Shown piece by piece: positions 33,958-41,860 of a stretch of 64,000 bases of DNA. This DNA comes from Gordonia alkaliphila (GTDB taxonomy: Bacteria; Actinomycetota; Actinomycetes; Mycobacteriales; Mycobacteriaceae), in contig NZ_JALKBW010000002.1 in NCBI RefSeq assembly GCF_023017165.1, forward strand, positions 149,429 through 213,428. Direction: 5' to 3'. The first letter of the stretch is position 1. Each line of letters opens with the position of its first letter. The notes under the pieces were generated by a model. The model was not told the DNA's origin and did not search any database. It worked only from the letters and a program-made list of their open reading frames with translations. The translations under genes and the position numbers were made by a program.

Positions 33958-34143
33958 ATGAGCTCGGCGGAAGTGAACCTTCCCGATCCGGAGTCCGCGG
34001 CTGACATCGCCGAGTGCCCCTGGTGTGCGGGCGCGCTGTTCCCAAGCCCGGCACCCGGCCCGGTGGGGTGGCGGTGGTCCCACGACCCCGACCCCGGCGA
34101 GTATCGGGGGTGCCCCAACGCTGACTCCGACGCCGGCGAATGA
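33958..34143 (+). CDS. 61-residue CxxC small protein
   Basis: ATG 33958 lies one base after the preceding stop. The sequence AECPWCAGALF looks like a zinc-knuckle half, and GCPNAD provides another Cys later. High proline content. It is typical of the many small Cys-pair proteins in this array. Not recognised. Confidence 0.6.
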   Translation: MSSAEVNLPDPESAADIAECPWCAGALFPSPAPGPVGWRWSHDPDPGEYRGCPNADSDAGE

Positions 34144-34281
34144 ACGCCACTCAGATCCGCCCGGCGGTCATGAAGCCACGGCCCAGAGAAGCTCTGCGCA
34201 GCGATACCAGGTGTGCGGGGCCGTGAACGACGGGGCCGCAGTGCGACCAGCAGGAAAAAACACCAGAAGGGGTGCGTAGCA

Positions 34282-34590
34282 GTGCCAGATACAGCGCGAG
34301 TTACCTACGAGACAGTCACGCCGGAGAATGTGGTGATCGACCCGGCCTTGTTCCTCGACGAGCATGCCCAACCGCTGTGGGACACCGAGGATCGCGAGGA
34401 CATGATCCGCGCAGCGACCAGCATGAAGAACAAACAGGCGCCGATCGTGATCAACGCAGTCGACTACGACAGCAACGGATTCTGCGACGTATCCGTAGAG
34501 GTGCACCCGTGGGCGATCACGCTCATGAACGTGCCCGCGTTGCTCGACTATCTACTGGATCGAGCATCGACGCCGTGGTTGGGGCGCTGA
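34282..34590 (+). CDS. hypothetical acidic protein
   Basis: A 102-residue protein, GTG 34282 with AAGGGG upstream. Contains VTYETVTPENVVIDPALFLD, a helix around REDMIRAATSMKN, strands (PIVINAVDYD, DVSVEVHPWAITLM) and a last helix. No TGTC promoter seen. Not recognised. Confidence 0.68.
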   Translation: MPDTARVTYETVTPENVVIDPALFLDEHAQPLWDTEDREDMIRAATSMKNKQAPIVINAVDYDSNGFCDVSVEVHPWAITLMNVPALLDYLLDRASTPWLGR

Positions 34591-34656
34591 GTCGGTGGCA
34601 CCGCGGCGCCGGGGCGGGGTCGGCCGCCGCAATCCGCGCCACGCAGCAATCCGCGG

Positions 34657-34678
34657 TGTCGGGGGCCTGTGCCACTCT
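34657..34678 (+). promoter_or_regulatory. PafBC/RecA-NDp-like promoter
   Basis: TGTCGGGG, 8-base spacer, CACTCT, with a leader of about 130 bases to ATG 34816. Confidence 0.6.
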
Positions 34679-34815
34679 GCCCGCAGCCCCCTCGTGCCTG
34701 CGAGTTCCCGCAGGCGAGTAAGCGGCCCCAAGGTCCGAAGTCGGTTCTGGGGGGGGCGGGGTCTCAACCCAAGGCGCACTGCTCGTGCCGGCGCCATGAC
34801 GACGAGGTGGAATGT

Positions 34816-35100
34816 ATGGCAATCAGCTACGACAACGGGCCGCTCGGCAGGCGCGTCGTTGGTCCGATCAGACGAACGCTGGACGGCGGACTGACCCGCA
34901 CGGACGAGTGGGTATCCGCGGACGGCTCGGACCGGGAGCCATCGGTACTCCACGTCGCTGCAGTCGATGACGTCAGCAATGAGAATCGGACACTCTCGCC
35001 AAATGAGTGCGGATGGTGCTGGTTGGGTGCTCCGCACAGTCAGGACGCACACGACCGAAAGGTGGCGGCCCGCTCCGCCGGAAAAGAATCGGGAAACTGA
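34816..35100 (+). CDS. hypothetical CxxC protein
   Basis: A 94-residue protein from ATG 34816 (GAGGTGG upstream). Beta segments with a final ECGWCWLGAPHSQDAHD that could bind a metal. The stop overlaps the next start (TGATG), so it is coupled to 35100. Not recognised. Confidence 0.65.
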   Translation: MAISYDNGPLGRRVVGPIRRTLDGGLTRTDEWVSADGSDREPSVLHVAAVDDVSNENRTLSPNECGWCWLGAPHSQDAHDRKVAARSAGKESGN

Positions 35101-35345
35101 TGAGCGACATCGGCCCCATCTGGATTCTGAAAGACAACTACTCTGACGCCCCTTCCGACATCCAGCTCTATGCAACGCAAGCGGCTGCATACCGTGCGCT
35201 CGCAGAACGAGCCCGCGATGGCGGACTCCCCGACGAACTGTGGGATCCCAAGATGAGCGACGAGGCGATCGCCGAAGAGTTCCTCAAATACTGGGATAAC
35301 GAATGTGAGTTGGAGTCACGAGAAGTCATCACAGATCGCGCATAA
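35100..35345 (+). CDS. hypothetical small protein
   Basis: An 81-residue protein starting in the previous stop. PIWILKDNYSDA is followed by a helix (TQAAAYRALAERARDGGL) and an acidic helix (DEAIAEEFLKYWDNECEL). Coupled with 34816. Not recognised. Confidence 0.7.
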   Translation: MSDIGPIWILKDNYSDAPSDIQLYATQAAAYRALAERARDGGLPDELWDPKMSDEAIAEEFLKYWDNECELESREVITDRA

Positions 35346-35412
35346 ACAGCCGCCGTCATCCTTGCTGTTCTATGCTTTGCAGAAAAGTGCGAGAAACAAA
35401 GGGTAACTCATC

Positions 35413-35661
35413 ATGAAGATCACGATCCTGTTCACCGACGTGTACGACGGAAAAGAATTCACGCGCACCGAAACACATGACATGACGATCGCGCCGGACG
35501 TCAACGACCCGAATCATGAAGACGTTGAGGACTGGGCCGAAGATAACGTCTTTCCGCATACCGGACTCGGGAGAAGCGGTGAGGCAGGCTACTTCGCCAA
35601 GATTCTCTCCTGCGAAGAGCGCCCCTACCTCGTAGGACACGAATTCACGTGGGGCGTCTGA
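35413..35661 (+). CDS. hypothetical small acidic protein
   Basis: An 82-residue protein, ATG 35413 with AAGGGTAA upstream. Begins with strands KITILFTDVYDG and EFTRTETHDMTIAP, then an acidic helix (EDVEDWAEDNVF) and the conserved-looking HEFTWGV end. A promoter-like TATGCT near 35372 sits 16 bases, not 15, from a GTC. Not recognised. Confidence 0.7.
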   Translation: MKITILFTDVYDGKEFTRTETHDMTIAPDVNDPNHEDVEDWAEDNVFPHTGLGRSGEAGYFAKILSCEERPYLVGHEFTWGV

Positions 35662-35708
35662 CGGCAATATAGGCCCGCCCAAGAAAAGTAGCAGAAAAGG
35701 AATCCAAA

Positions 35709-35939
35709 ATGGCACCGACTCAGCCCGGCACCCTCAAAGAGCTGGCAGATCAGATTGACCCGAAGGCCGCCCAGATGTTCGCCGCGCAGGTGCTCACGAT
35801 TCTCGGCAGTGCTGAGAGTTGGGGAGGCGACGAGATGAGCCGCATCAACGATGCATTGATCGCATCCGATATCGGGCGCGGTCGCCCGCACTGGTACGAA
35901 CAGAACGACGCAGAGCTCAACTACTGGCAGAGCCTCTAA
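35709..35939 (+). CDS. hypothetical small helical protein
   Basis: A 76-residue protein, ATG 35709 after AAAAGGAA. Mostly helical (TLKELADQIDPKAAQMFAAQ, MSRINDALIASDIG), with a W/Y-rich end (RPHWYEQNDAELNYW). The 35964 gene follows closely. Not recognised. Confidence 0.7.
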   Translation: MAPTQPGTLKELADQIDPKAAQMFAAQVLTILGSAESWGGDEMSRINDALIASDIGRGRPHWYEQNDAELNYWQSL

Positions 35940-35963
35940 CGCCTGCCAAGAGAAAGGCGAGTA

Positions 35964-36137
35964 ATGGCCATTTACGAAGACACTCCGGCGCAGAAACTGG
36001 CAGACCGCTATGGCGGTCAGTGGCGTGAACATCGGGACTGGCCGGTCGAATCCTGGCAGTACGAAGTCGCCAACGGTGACACGCGCCAGGGCTACTGGGA
36101 ATGGGTGTTGAAGAACATCGAAGAAGCCCGGGAGTAG
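35964..36137 (+). CDS. 57-residue Trp-rich protein
   Basis: ATG 35964 after GAAAGGCGAG. The frame encodes AQKLADRYGGQWREH, then WPVESWQYEVANGDTRQGYW and EWVLKNIEEARE. Four to five tryptophans in 57 residues and a good ribosome site support a real gene. Cotranscribed with 35709. Not recognised. Confidence 0.65.
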   Translation: MAIYEDTPAQKLADRYGGQWREHRDWPVESWQYEVANGDTRQGYWEWVLKNIEEARE

Positions 36138-36261
36138 GCGATAGAGGTCTTATCCAACATCATCCGAACCGATTCGGAAGATGGAGCGGCGCCCGGACGA
36201 TGTCTGCGCGCTATGGGACGATCAGGTCCACACCGACAACATAGATGGAGAGTGAGGGCAT

Positions 36262-36618
36262 ATGAGCCTCGATGACCACCACGGACTGGTGCAGATTCTC
36301 GACGCCATCGTCGACGCCGAAAGCGTCGGCGGTGAGCGCATGCAGTGGGTGACGCCCGACGACTACGGCAACGACAACCGGGGATACGCAGCCCGGATTC
36401 CGGGATTCGACGTGTTCCCCGGGCCCGACTCCGAGCCGAAGTACACCCACGTCGTCGAGCTGCAGCACGTGATCGGCGGAAGCCAGATCGTGTGGCTGAG
36501 TTCCGGCGGCACACGAGGGAAGGCGCCGGCGCCGAACGGAGACCCGTTCGGGCCGATCGACAGCCGGCCCGACGAAGTCAAAGAGCTCTGGAACGAGATC
36601 GAACACCGCCTGAGCTGA
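36262..36618 (+). CDS. hypothetical acidic protein
   Basis: A 118-residue protein, ATG 36262 with GAGTGAGG upstream. Starts with a helix (LVQILDAIVDAES) and continues in a strand-rich central part (YAARIPGFDVFPG, YTHVVELQHVIGGSQIVWLSSGG), ending in a helix (DEVKELWNEIEHRL). A weak TGTCTGCG...GACGAT site lies upstream (near 36200). Not recognised. Confidence 0.7.
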   Translation: MSLDDHHGLVQILDAIVDAESVGGERMQWVTPDDYGNDNRGYAARIPGFDVFPGPDSEPKYTHVVELQHVIGGSQIVWLSSGGTRGKAPAPNGDPFGPIDSRPDEVKELWNEIEHRLS

Positions 36619-36733
36619 TCGCTGGCCGACGACCAAAACTGAAACGGAAGCGCTATCGCCTGCCCGCGCCGGCAGCAAACGGGAATATCGCGCAGTGCCC
36701 CCTGGGGCGCAGGAAGTGAAGGAAGAGGACAAA

Positions 36734-37000
36734 ATGATAGCGACAGCATGGGGTGAGGATCCCGACAACGTCGAAGCACGGATTGTGACCGACATGTACG
36801 GGAGCGTGACCGTTGGCGTCCACGAATTCCTGCGCGACCGGGCGGTCACTCCTGCGGAGTGGCAGGCATTGAGCAGCCACTTCGGATGGCGAGGGCACGG
36901 AAAGATCTGCGAGTGGGTGAGCCGACATTCCACCGACGCCGGCCGCTACGACGCCTACAACTCCGAACGGGCACTCGATCGGCTGCAGCGCAACGGATAG
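36734..37000 (+). CDS. hypothetical small protein
   Basis: An 88-residue protein. ATG 36734 is preceded by GGAAGAGGA. Strands (IATAWGED, VEARIVTDMYGSVTVGVHEF) and helices (TPAEWQALSSHFGW, GKICEWVSRHSTD). The AEWQAL and end pattern looks like a small DNA- or protein-binding fold but I cannot name it. Confidence 0.68.
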   Translation: MIATAWGEDPDNVEARIVTDMYGSVTVGVHEFLRDRAVTPAEWQALSSHFGWRGHGKICEWVSRHSTDAGRYDAYNSERALDRLQRNG

Positions 37001-37113
37001 TGCGACCCCGCCCCGCAACGACTCGCCGGCCGCCAGAGGCCCCGGTGACGCTATAAGAAACAATCCCCCCGCACCTGCCCTGCACACGGGGCTGCCAGTA
37101 GGAGCACTAAACG

Positions 37114-37380
37114 ATGAGTGAACAACCCCAGCTGTACTCCGCCGATATCGTCGTCGCCGCAACCGCGTACGTCAAGGCGCGCAGCGAAAGCGAAGCCCGG
37201 CAAATTCTTGTCGATGCCACGAAGGACTACACCGTCATCAACGCAGAAGGCGCCGATTGCGAGGAGATGCCGATCACCGGCATCCAATTCGACGACCCCG
37301 ATCTGCCCGTCGTGTCCCTGTCTCCGATCATGACGGTCCAAGAGACGACGCTGAAAACGCCGGTCGAACTCTGCGACTAG
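37114..37380 (+). CDS. hypothetical small acidic protein
   Basis: An 88-residue protein from ATG 37114 (TAGGAGCAC upstream). The pattern YSADIVVAATAYVKARSESE followed by a helix and a late strand block is like the small beta-alpha proteins with EAR/EAEA helices seen in actinobacterial phage and plasmid genomes. The -10-like TATAAG near 37054 may drive it. Not recognised. Confidence 0.7.
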   Translation: MSEQPQLYSADIVVAATAYVKARSESEARQILVDATKDYTVINAEGADCEEMPITGIQFDDPDLPVVSLSPIMTVQETTLKTPVELCD

Positions 37381-37459
37381 CTAGTGTGCGCCGACCAGCC
37401 AACGAATAGCAGGTAGCGGGCCGTGCCGGCCCTTCCCGATAACCCGTAGGAGGAACGTG

Positions 37460-37633
37460 ATGGCGAAGACTCAGAGCAGCGCGATGTGGCTGGTCTACGT
37501 GGACGAGGGAGGGGGCCACCACTATCAGCCGTGGGGAGATCTGACCGAAGCCGGCACACTGATCGACCCCGAGAACGGCGACGACATGGACCTCATCGGC
37601 TGGACCACCGAGCTGCCCGAGGCGCAGGAATGA
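37460..37633 (+). CDS. 57-residue protein, tandem paralogue 1
   Basis: ATG 37460 with GGAGGAA upstream. MWLVYVDEGGGHHYQPWGD and DMDLIGWTTELPE match the protein at 37954 in position and length. Strand-rich with a His pair that could bind metal. The stop overlaps the next start (ATGA). Role unknown. Confidence 0.75.
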   Translation: MAKTQSSAMWLVYVDEGGGHHYQPWGDLTEAGTLIDPENGDDMDLIGWTTELPEAQE

Positions 37634-37896
37634 CGCAACGCATGTGCGGGAACGAAGAGACCCGAGATCACCCACTGATCGGGACGACACACACCGTCCG
37701 CAACGCCCCCGAAGCGGGACGCCAGCTCACCAACGACGACCATGGCGTGACACCCGGACTGTCCGTCGAGATCGTCGGAGTATTCCAGAACTGGAACCAG
37801 GTTGCCGGGCTGGACATGCTGTACGTGTGGGTGCCGGCGAACAAAGTGCACGTACACCTCCAGCCAGCAGAGCTGGGACTCCCACCGCTGAGCTAG
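37630..37896 (+). CDS. hypothetical protein between the paralogues
   Basis: An 88-residue protein starting ATGA over the preceding stop. It contains THTVRNAPEAG, VTPGLSVEIVGVFQN and MLYVWVPANKVHVHLQP, so it is largely beta. Coupled with 37460, and 57 bases before 37954. Not recognised. Confidence 0.68.
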   Translation: MTQRMCGNEETRDHPLIGTTHTVRNAPEAGRQLTNDDHGVTPGLSVEIVGVFQNWNQVAGLDMLYVWVPANKVHVHLQPAELGLPPLS

Positions 37897-37953
37897 TCGC
37901 CGCGCGAGCAGAGTCGCCGGTGCGACGGCACACACCAACATCAGGAGGAGTAC

Positions 37954-38127
37954 ATGGACGAGATTCAGACAGGTGACATGTGGCTTGTCTACGTGGACTC
38001 AGAAGGAGGCCACCACTACCAGCCCTGGACGGAGGTCGTCCAGTCAGGCAGCCTGGTCGATCCGACGACTGACCAGGACATGGAGATCGTGGGCTGGGCA
38101 ATCGGGGCAACCGAGGATCCGCGCTGA
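37954..38127 (+). CDS. 57-residue protein, tandem paralogue 2
   Basis: ATG 37954 with AGGAGGAG upstream. MWLVYVDSEGGHHYQPWTE and DMEIVGWAIGATED are about 60 percent identical to the protein at 37460, same length and residue order. Duplication with an intervening gene. Confidence 0.75.
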   Translation: MDEIQTGDMWLVYVDSEGGHHYQPWTEVVQSGSLVDPTTDQDMEIVGWAIGATEDPR

Positions 38128-38231
38128 TCTTCACGCAGTCGCTGGCTGCGGAGAACAAAGACACGGACGCTCAATCGTGGCCGTCTGTACTCGGCGGAGT
38201 CACCGCCTATCGCGAGGATGGAGTCCCCATA

Positions 38232-38573
38232 ATGCTCGACCAGAGCAAGATTGACATGACGAATGCCGAAGAGATCGTGCATGCGGTCGCTGAGGAGCTG
38301 TACGAGCAGGGCCTTATCTCCAGCGTAGAAACACTGCTGGCCCCATCAGCCAGGGCAGACTACTGCAAGGCCACGTATCTCGTTGCCGGCGATGCGATGG
38401 CGATCGTGGCTGAGGTCTACAGCGCTCCCGATCCGTCCACCAATGTGCCCGGCCCTGGATGGTCAGTGTCCGCCCACTTCGAATCCAGCCGGGCACCGCT
38501 GGAAGGTGCCGACTCCTGGGCGCAGGACGACCTGGCGGAGTTCGTGGAACAGGTCCGCGTCGCACTCGCATAA
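38232..38573 (+). CDS. hypothetical protein
   Basis: A 113-residue protein, ATG 38232 with GGATGGAG upstream. N-terminal helix (NAEEIVHAVAEELYEQGL), a strand-rich middle (TYLVAGDAMAIVAEVYS, WSVSAHFESS) and a final helix (DLAEFVEQVRVALA). Its length and plan resemble the protein at 38829. Not recognised. Confidence 0.7.
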   Translation: MLDQSKIDMTNAEEIVHAVAEELYEQGLISSVETLLAPSARADYCKATYLVAGDAMAIVAEVYSAPDPSTNVPGPGWSVSAHFESSRAPLEGADSWAQDDLAEFVEQVRVALA

Positions 38574-38774
38574 ACAGGCGGAGCGTAACCGCAACGGCTA
38601 CGTGCCACAGGTAGCCGACACCTGGCGGGTGCTGACCTTCAGGTCCGGCCGTCCCCCGGGGGACGGCCGAACGCCAGACTGGCCTCTCGTGGACGCCTGC
38701 GGTACGTGGGATGGGACCCGTAGCTGCGTCGAGTTGCCCTGGTCGTCGTCGCGCGGGTCCTGTTGCGTTCCCGC

Positions 38775-38796
38775 TGTCGGGGAGGTGTGTGATCCT
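38775..38796 (+). promoter_or_regulatory. PafBC/RecA-NDp-like promoter
   Basis: TGTCGGGG, 8-base spacer, GATCCT, 32 bases before ATG 38829. First base of the -10 is G. Confidence 0.55.
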
Positions 38797-38828
38797 TCGT
38801 GGGACCAGAGACTGGAAAGGGATAGACA

Positions 38829-39170
38829 ATGAGCCGAGATCGATTTCGTGACGAATACGCAGACCTTCTCACCGCGCTGGACGAAGCTGGGGTGGATGCC
38901 TTCCTGACCGACGTGGGCGGGGGAGGCTTGGCCGTCGAGGTGACTGTCCCCGACACCGCAAACGCGGTCGGTCACTACGTGTGGATCAGCGACGGAGACG
39001 GCCCACTGAAGCCCCGCTCGGAACAGACCGGATGGTCCGTGGGTCGCTACGAGGACGGCGGAGAAGTGGTCAACAGGAACTTCGAGATCGACTCGGACGC
39101 GCTGGCGACGACCACCAGCGTGGAGGTGGCCGCAGCCGTGGCGATGGTCAAGGAAGCACTCAGCTGGTAG
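38829..39170 (+). CDS. hypothetical acidic protein
   Basis: A 113-residue protein, ATG 38829 (GGAAAGGGA upstream). Helix YADLLTALDEAGVDA, glycine-rich strand DVGGGGLAVEVTVPD, a strand block VGHYVWISDGDG and a long final helix (VEVAAAVAMVKEALSW). Its plan is close to 38232, but clear sequence identity is lacking. Not recognised. Confidence 0.72.
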   Translation: MSRDRFRDEYADLLTALDEAGVDAFLTDVGGGGLAVEVTVPDTANAVGHYVWISDGDGPLKPRSEQTGWSVGRYEDGGEVVNRNFEIDSDALATTTSVEVAAAVAMVKEALSW

Positions 39171-39295
39171 CGGGCCCCCGCGGCCCGGCCATCGCAGCAG
39201 CAAGTGTCCGCATGTGACGTGGGCCGGGCGAGCGGGGAGCGGCCACCTCACCGACAAGCGGCACCGTTCCGGTCAGAGAAGAAGAGTTGAGCAAC

Positions 39296-39538
39296 ATGGG
39301 CGAGTGGAAGACCGCGGAGTGGAAAGACCTCCTGGTGGACGGCACGGTGATGTGGTCCGGGCCGGTCCACGACGTGGACCGACCCGAGGGGGTGGCAGCC
39401 ACAGAACGCGAGGCCCAACGCCTACGCAGCGAACCCGGATACTCCGAATCCGGGCCCTACACGGTGAGCGTGTCCGCGGACACCGTGCTGGCCGACGGGG
39501 GACGTCGCGCGAAGGACGAAGAAGTGCGGTCCGAGTAG
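39296..39538 (+). CDS. hypothetical protein
   Basis: An 80-residue protein. ATG 39296 is preferred to TTG 39287 because of spacing from GAAGAAGAG. EWKTAEWKDLL, VMWSGPVHDVDRPE, a helix and SESGPYTVSVSADTV. The last block resembles SDSGPYSVDL of the protein at 30528. Not recognised. Confidence 0.68.
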   Translation: MGEWKTAEWKDLLVDGTVMWSGPVHDVDRPEGVAATEREAQRLRSEPGYSESGPYTVSVSADTVLADGGRRAKDEEVRSE

Positions 39539-39603
39539 GAAGTACCCCCCCGGACGGCACCATTGGCTAGCGGCCAACGGGCGAGACGACGAGAGGAAAC
39601 GAC

Positions 39604-39804
39604 GTGGTAGGCGAGAATCAGGACGAGCTGCAGATCACGGTCTACGCCGAGATCCTGCCGGGGAAAGTAGATCCGGCTTCGGTCGCGGCCTTCGCCAACA
39701 GCAACCGCGCAGCCACGTACGCGCAGCAGCTCGCTGCTGAGCAGACGTACTCGCGAGTGGCCCTTATCGATCACAACGGCACCGAGTGGGACATCAGCGA
39801 GTAG
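39604..39804 (+). CDS. hypothetical small protein
   Basis: A 66-residue protein, GTG 39604 after GAGAGGAA. Strand (ELQITVYAEILPGKVD), helix (ASVAAFANSNRAATYAQQLA) and a last strand (RVALIDHNGTEWDI). A fold of this kind is common in tiny nucleic-acid or scaffold proteins, but I do not recognise it. Confidence 0.68.
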   Translation: MVGENQDELQITVYAEILPGKVDPASVAAFANSNRAATYAQQLAAEQTYSRVALIDHNGTEWDISE

Positions 39805-39913
39805 CAGGACCGTGCCCGGGCGCGCCGTCGAGCGATTGTCGGACATCGCGCACGGACTCACGCACTTCCCGGTGAACCCCGACCGGGGCAGATCCGCCGA
39901 TACAGGAGAAGAT

Positions 39914-40342
39914 GTGACGGACTATCGCGGCCGCCATGAGGCGCCAGACCAAGACAGTGGACAATGTTTCACCACACTCGGCACGTGCGATTCGGTCTAT
40001 CCGCTGGACGTGCTTGAGCACCCCGACTGGTACGGGGCGCTACTGGGGGAGACCGCCGACCTGATTCGACAGGCGACCGGGATTCGCCGGCTGACGATCT
40101 ACCGGGCAGTGCCCCCCGGCGTCGGCACCATCAACCCGGGGGACTGGGTCGCGATCAGTGAAGAATACGCGCGACGGCACAGCTACGGGCTGATGGACGG
40201 AACCATTGACGATGGCAGCACTGACGGTGTCATAATCTGCGCCGAAGTTGAATCTGCCACGCTCTGGGGGGAAGGCGTGCTCGAAGAATGGGGGTATCAG
40301 GGCCCGGCAATCGTCGGGACTCTGGTGGAAAAAGACTTCTGA
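39914..40342 (+). CDS. YRAVP...GDWV protein, possible ART-like fold
   Basis: A 142-residue protein from GTG 39914 (AGGAGAAGA upstream). The block RLTIYRAVPPGVGTINPGDW, then VAISEEYARRHSYG, fits a motif pattern (YRA-P, GDWV-S, YA--H) of small proteins from phages and plasmids that I associate with ADP-ribosyltransferase-like folds. The link is by memory of the pattern only. N-terminal part VYPLDVLEHPDWYG is unusual. A first upstream GTG 39812 would overlap non-conserved sequence. Confidence 0.65.
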   Translation: MTDYRGRHEAPDQDSGQCFTTLGTCDSVYPLDVLEHPDWYGALLGETADLIRQATGIRRLTIYRAVPPGVGTINPGDWVAISEEYARRHSYGLMDGTIDDGSTDGVIICAEVESATLWGEGVLEEWGYQGPAIVGTLVEKDF

Positions 40343-40453
40343 TGGCGACTCGGGGGAATCCGGTGCCAGCCCGTATGTCTAGGCGTTGCTCTCATTGCTG
40401 GTCGGGAAGTAGTTTCAGTGGGAAAGGGCGACAAACAGTGGAACGGGAGTGTC

Positions 40454-40573
40454 ATGGATGACATTCAGGTCGTCGACACGGGAAACCGTAGCTGTTCGTA
40501 CGTGTCGGTAAATCCAGGGGTCCTGGCTGGGTTGTCGGAAATAGTGGGGAAAAAGACGAAAGGAATGAAATAG
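40454..40573 (+). CDS. 39-residue protein upstream of cspA
   Basis: ATG 40454 with GGGAG upstream encodes [10 protein letters not shown], then [15 protein letters not shown] and a lysine-rich end. It ends 2 bases before the cold-shock start, which would make the two coupled. Confidence 0.5.
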   Translation: MDDIQVVDTGNRSCSYVSVNPGVLAGLSEIVGKKTKGMK

Positions 40574-40575
40574 AT

Positions 40576-40776
40576 ATGCAGGGAACAGTGAAGTGGTTCA
40601 ATTCCGAGAAGGGTTTCGGATTCATCTCCCCGGAAAGTTCCGGCCGCGATGTCTTCGTTCACTACTCAGACATTGAGGGCGCGGGCTATAAGAGCCTGGA
40701 GGAAGGGCAGCGCGTGGAGTACGAAGTCAGTCAGGGCGCTCAGGGGCCGCAGGCAACCGGCGTGCGGGGGCTCTGA
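40576..40776 (+). CDS. cspA: cold-shock protein, CspA family
   Basis: A 66-residue CSD protein: [18 protein letters not shown] with the RNA-binding RNP1 KGFGFI and RNP2 VFVHY, ending in [16 protein letters not shown]. The length and fold are those of single-domain Csp proteins, which bind single-stranded RNA or DNA. In this array it lies between two small orphan genes: one ends 2 bases before it and the next starts in its own stop codon. Csp proteins are often encoded on phages and plasmids. Confidence 0.95.
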   Translation: MQGTVKWFNSEKGFGFISPESSGRDVFVHYSDIEGAGYKSLEEGQRVEYEVSQGAQGPQATGVRGL

Positions 40777-41027
40777 TGGCGGGCCTGGAGCTGGCGACCA
40801 ACGGCAGCGAATGGGTGGGCACCTTCGGACTCACTGTCGGGTTCGCCGTAGCAGACATCCTGAAAGACGGGCCTGTCTCCGGAGTAACCGTCGTGTCTGA
40901 GCAGCAGGGACAGCTGCAGGGGGAACTCACCGACCTCGTCGTCAACTCGCAGGGCAAACAGGTATTGATCCTCGGGGGCGTAGAGGTTGAGATCGAAGAC
41001 AACCTGACTCGAATCACGTTTGACTAA
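40776..41027 (+). CDS. small protein, intact paralogue of the 4462 pseudogene
   Basis: An 83-residue protein starting in the csp stop (TGATG). It contains SEWVGTFGLTVGFAVADILK, GVTVVSEQ and a strand-rich end (LTDLVVNSQGKQVLILGG, VEVEIEDN). The EW-GT-G and DGP-S motifs also occur in the damaged copy at 4462. Role unknown. Confidence 0.75.
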   Translation: MAGLELATNGSEWVGTFGLTVGFAVADILKDGPVSGVTVVSEQQGQLQGELTDLVVNSQGKQVLILGGVEVEIEDNLTRITFD

Positions 41028-41092
41028 GAGGTCCTGCTACCGGGGTCGGGCAGTCCTGCGATGATGTGAGGAACGCGAGAATGGGAGCAAGT

Positions 41093-41455
41093 ATGACGGA
41101 AGGCTGGCTGACGCCGGATTCGGACCGTTGGCGCGAGGCCGTCCGATTCAAAGACTGGTGTTTCAATGTCGAGTACGACAGCGGAGCGCAGCGGTATTCC
41201 CTCGTGGTTCGGGGCGGGCTACGCAAATGCGACGACCTCTCCCGCGAGAAGAAGGCAATGGAAGTGACTCTCGCTTCCGCCCCGGGCGGGTCGGAGTGGC
41301 TTGCCTTCGAATATCGGTGTCCGCCGACACAGCTCAGGGTGCCATTCAGTTCTGAGTCGGCCGACCCGCTGGAGAACGCAGCGCAGAGCGCCGCGGCGTT
41401 CTTGACCTTGCGCGGCTGGATTCCCTTCGGTCGAGAGTCGGACTCTTGTTGCTAG
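41093..41455 (+). CDS. hypothetical protein
   Basis: A 120-residue protein. ATG 41093 has GGGAG five bases before it, and ATG 41081 has GAGGAA. Sequence WLTPDSDRWREAVRFKDWCF, strands VEYDSGAQRYSLVVRGG, a long helix around LENAAQSAAAFLTLRGW and a Cys pair at the C-terminus. A weak TGTC-type promoter (GGTCGGGC with GATGAT) lies at 41044-41065. Not recognised. Confidence 0.66.
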   Translation: MTEGWLTPDSDRWREAVRFKDWCFNVEYDSGAQRYSLVVRGGLRKCDDLSREKKAMEVTLASAPGGSEWLAFEYRCPPTQLRVPFSSESADPLENAAQSAAAFLTLRGWIPFGRESDSCC

Positions 41456-41860
41456 AGCAGTCCATGCCGCCAGTGGGCAATGACTCGGGCTAGGATTGGG
41501 GCCCGGGAATGCGACCAGCCGGGGCCCGCTGCCGCGCGGCGGTGCGTGGCATACCTTCTGGTGAACCATCACCGCTCTAATGGTGCCGGGTGCAACTAAG
41601 TCGGGATCCTGTCGGCACGAGAACCCGTGAGTCGCTGGGGGCGCTACGATGTCGGGGCTGTTCGACTCGGCGTTGAAGCGACGCCGAGGAGCGTGGTTGC
41701 CAGGCCGGGTTGTCGGGGACGTTCTGCCATGTGAACACGCGGTCAGTGATCGAGCGTAAACAGAATCGCTCGGGCAGATTCAGCAGTAGGTAAGGTGCGG
41801 CCGCAGGTGGCGTGGCACCGCGCGCGAAAGGCGACAGTGGCGGTGGAGAAGGAAGAGTCA
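41456..41860. other. 405-base gap before the membrane protein
   Basis: No convincing gene. A 36-codon frame from ATG 41650 and a reverse-strand frame with TWQNVPDNPAW were both judged doubtful. The second may be a relic. At 41711-41732 a TGTCGGGG-N8-CCATGT variant of the promoter motif points towards the gene starting at 41861. Confidence 0.45.
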
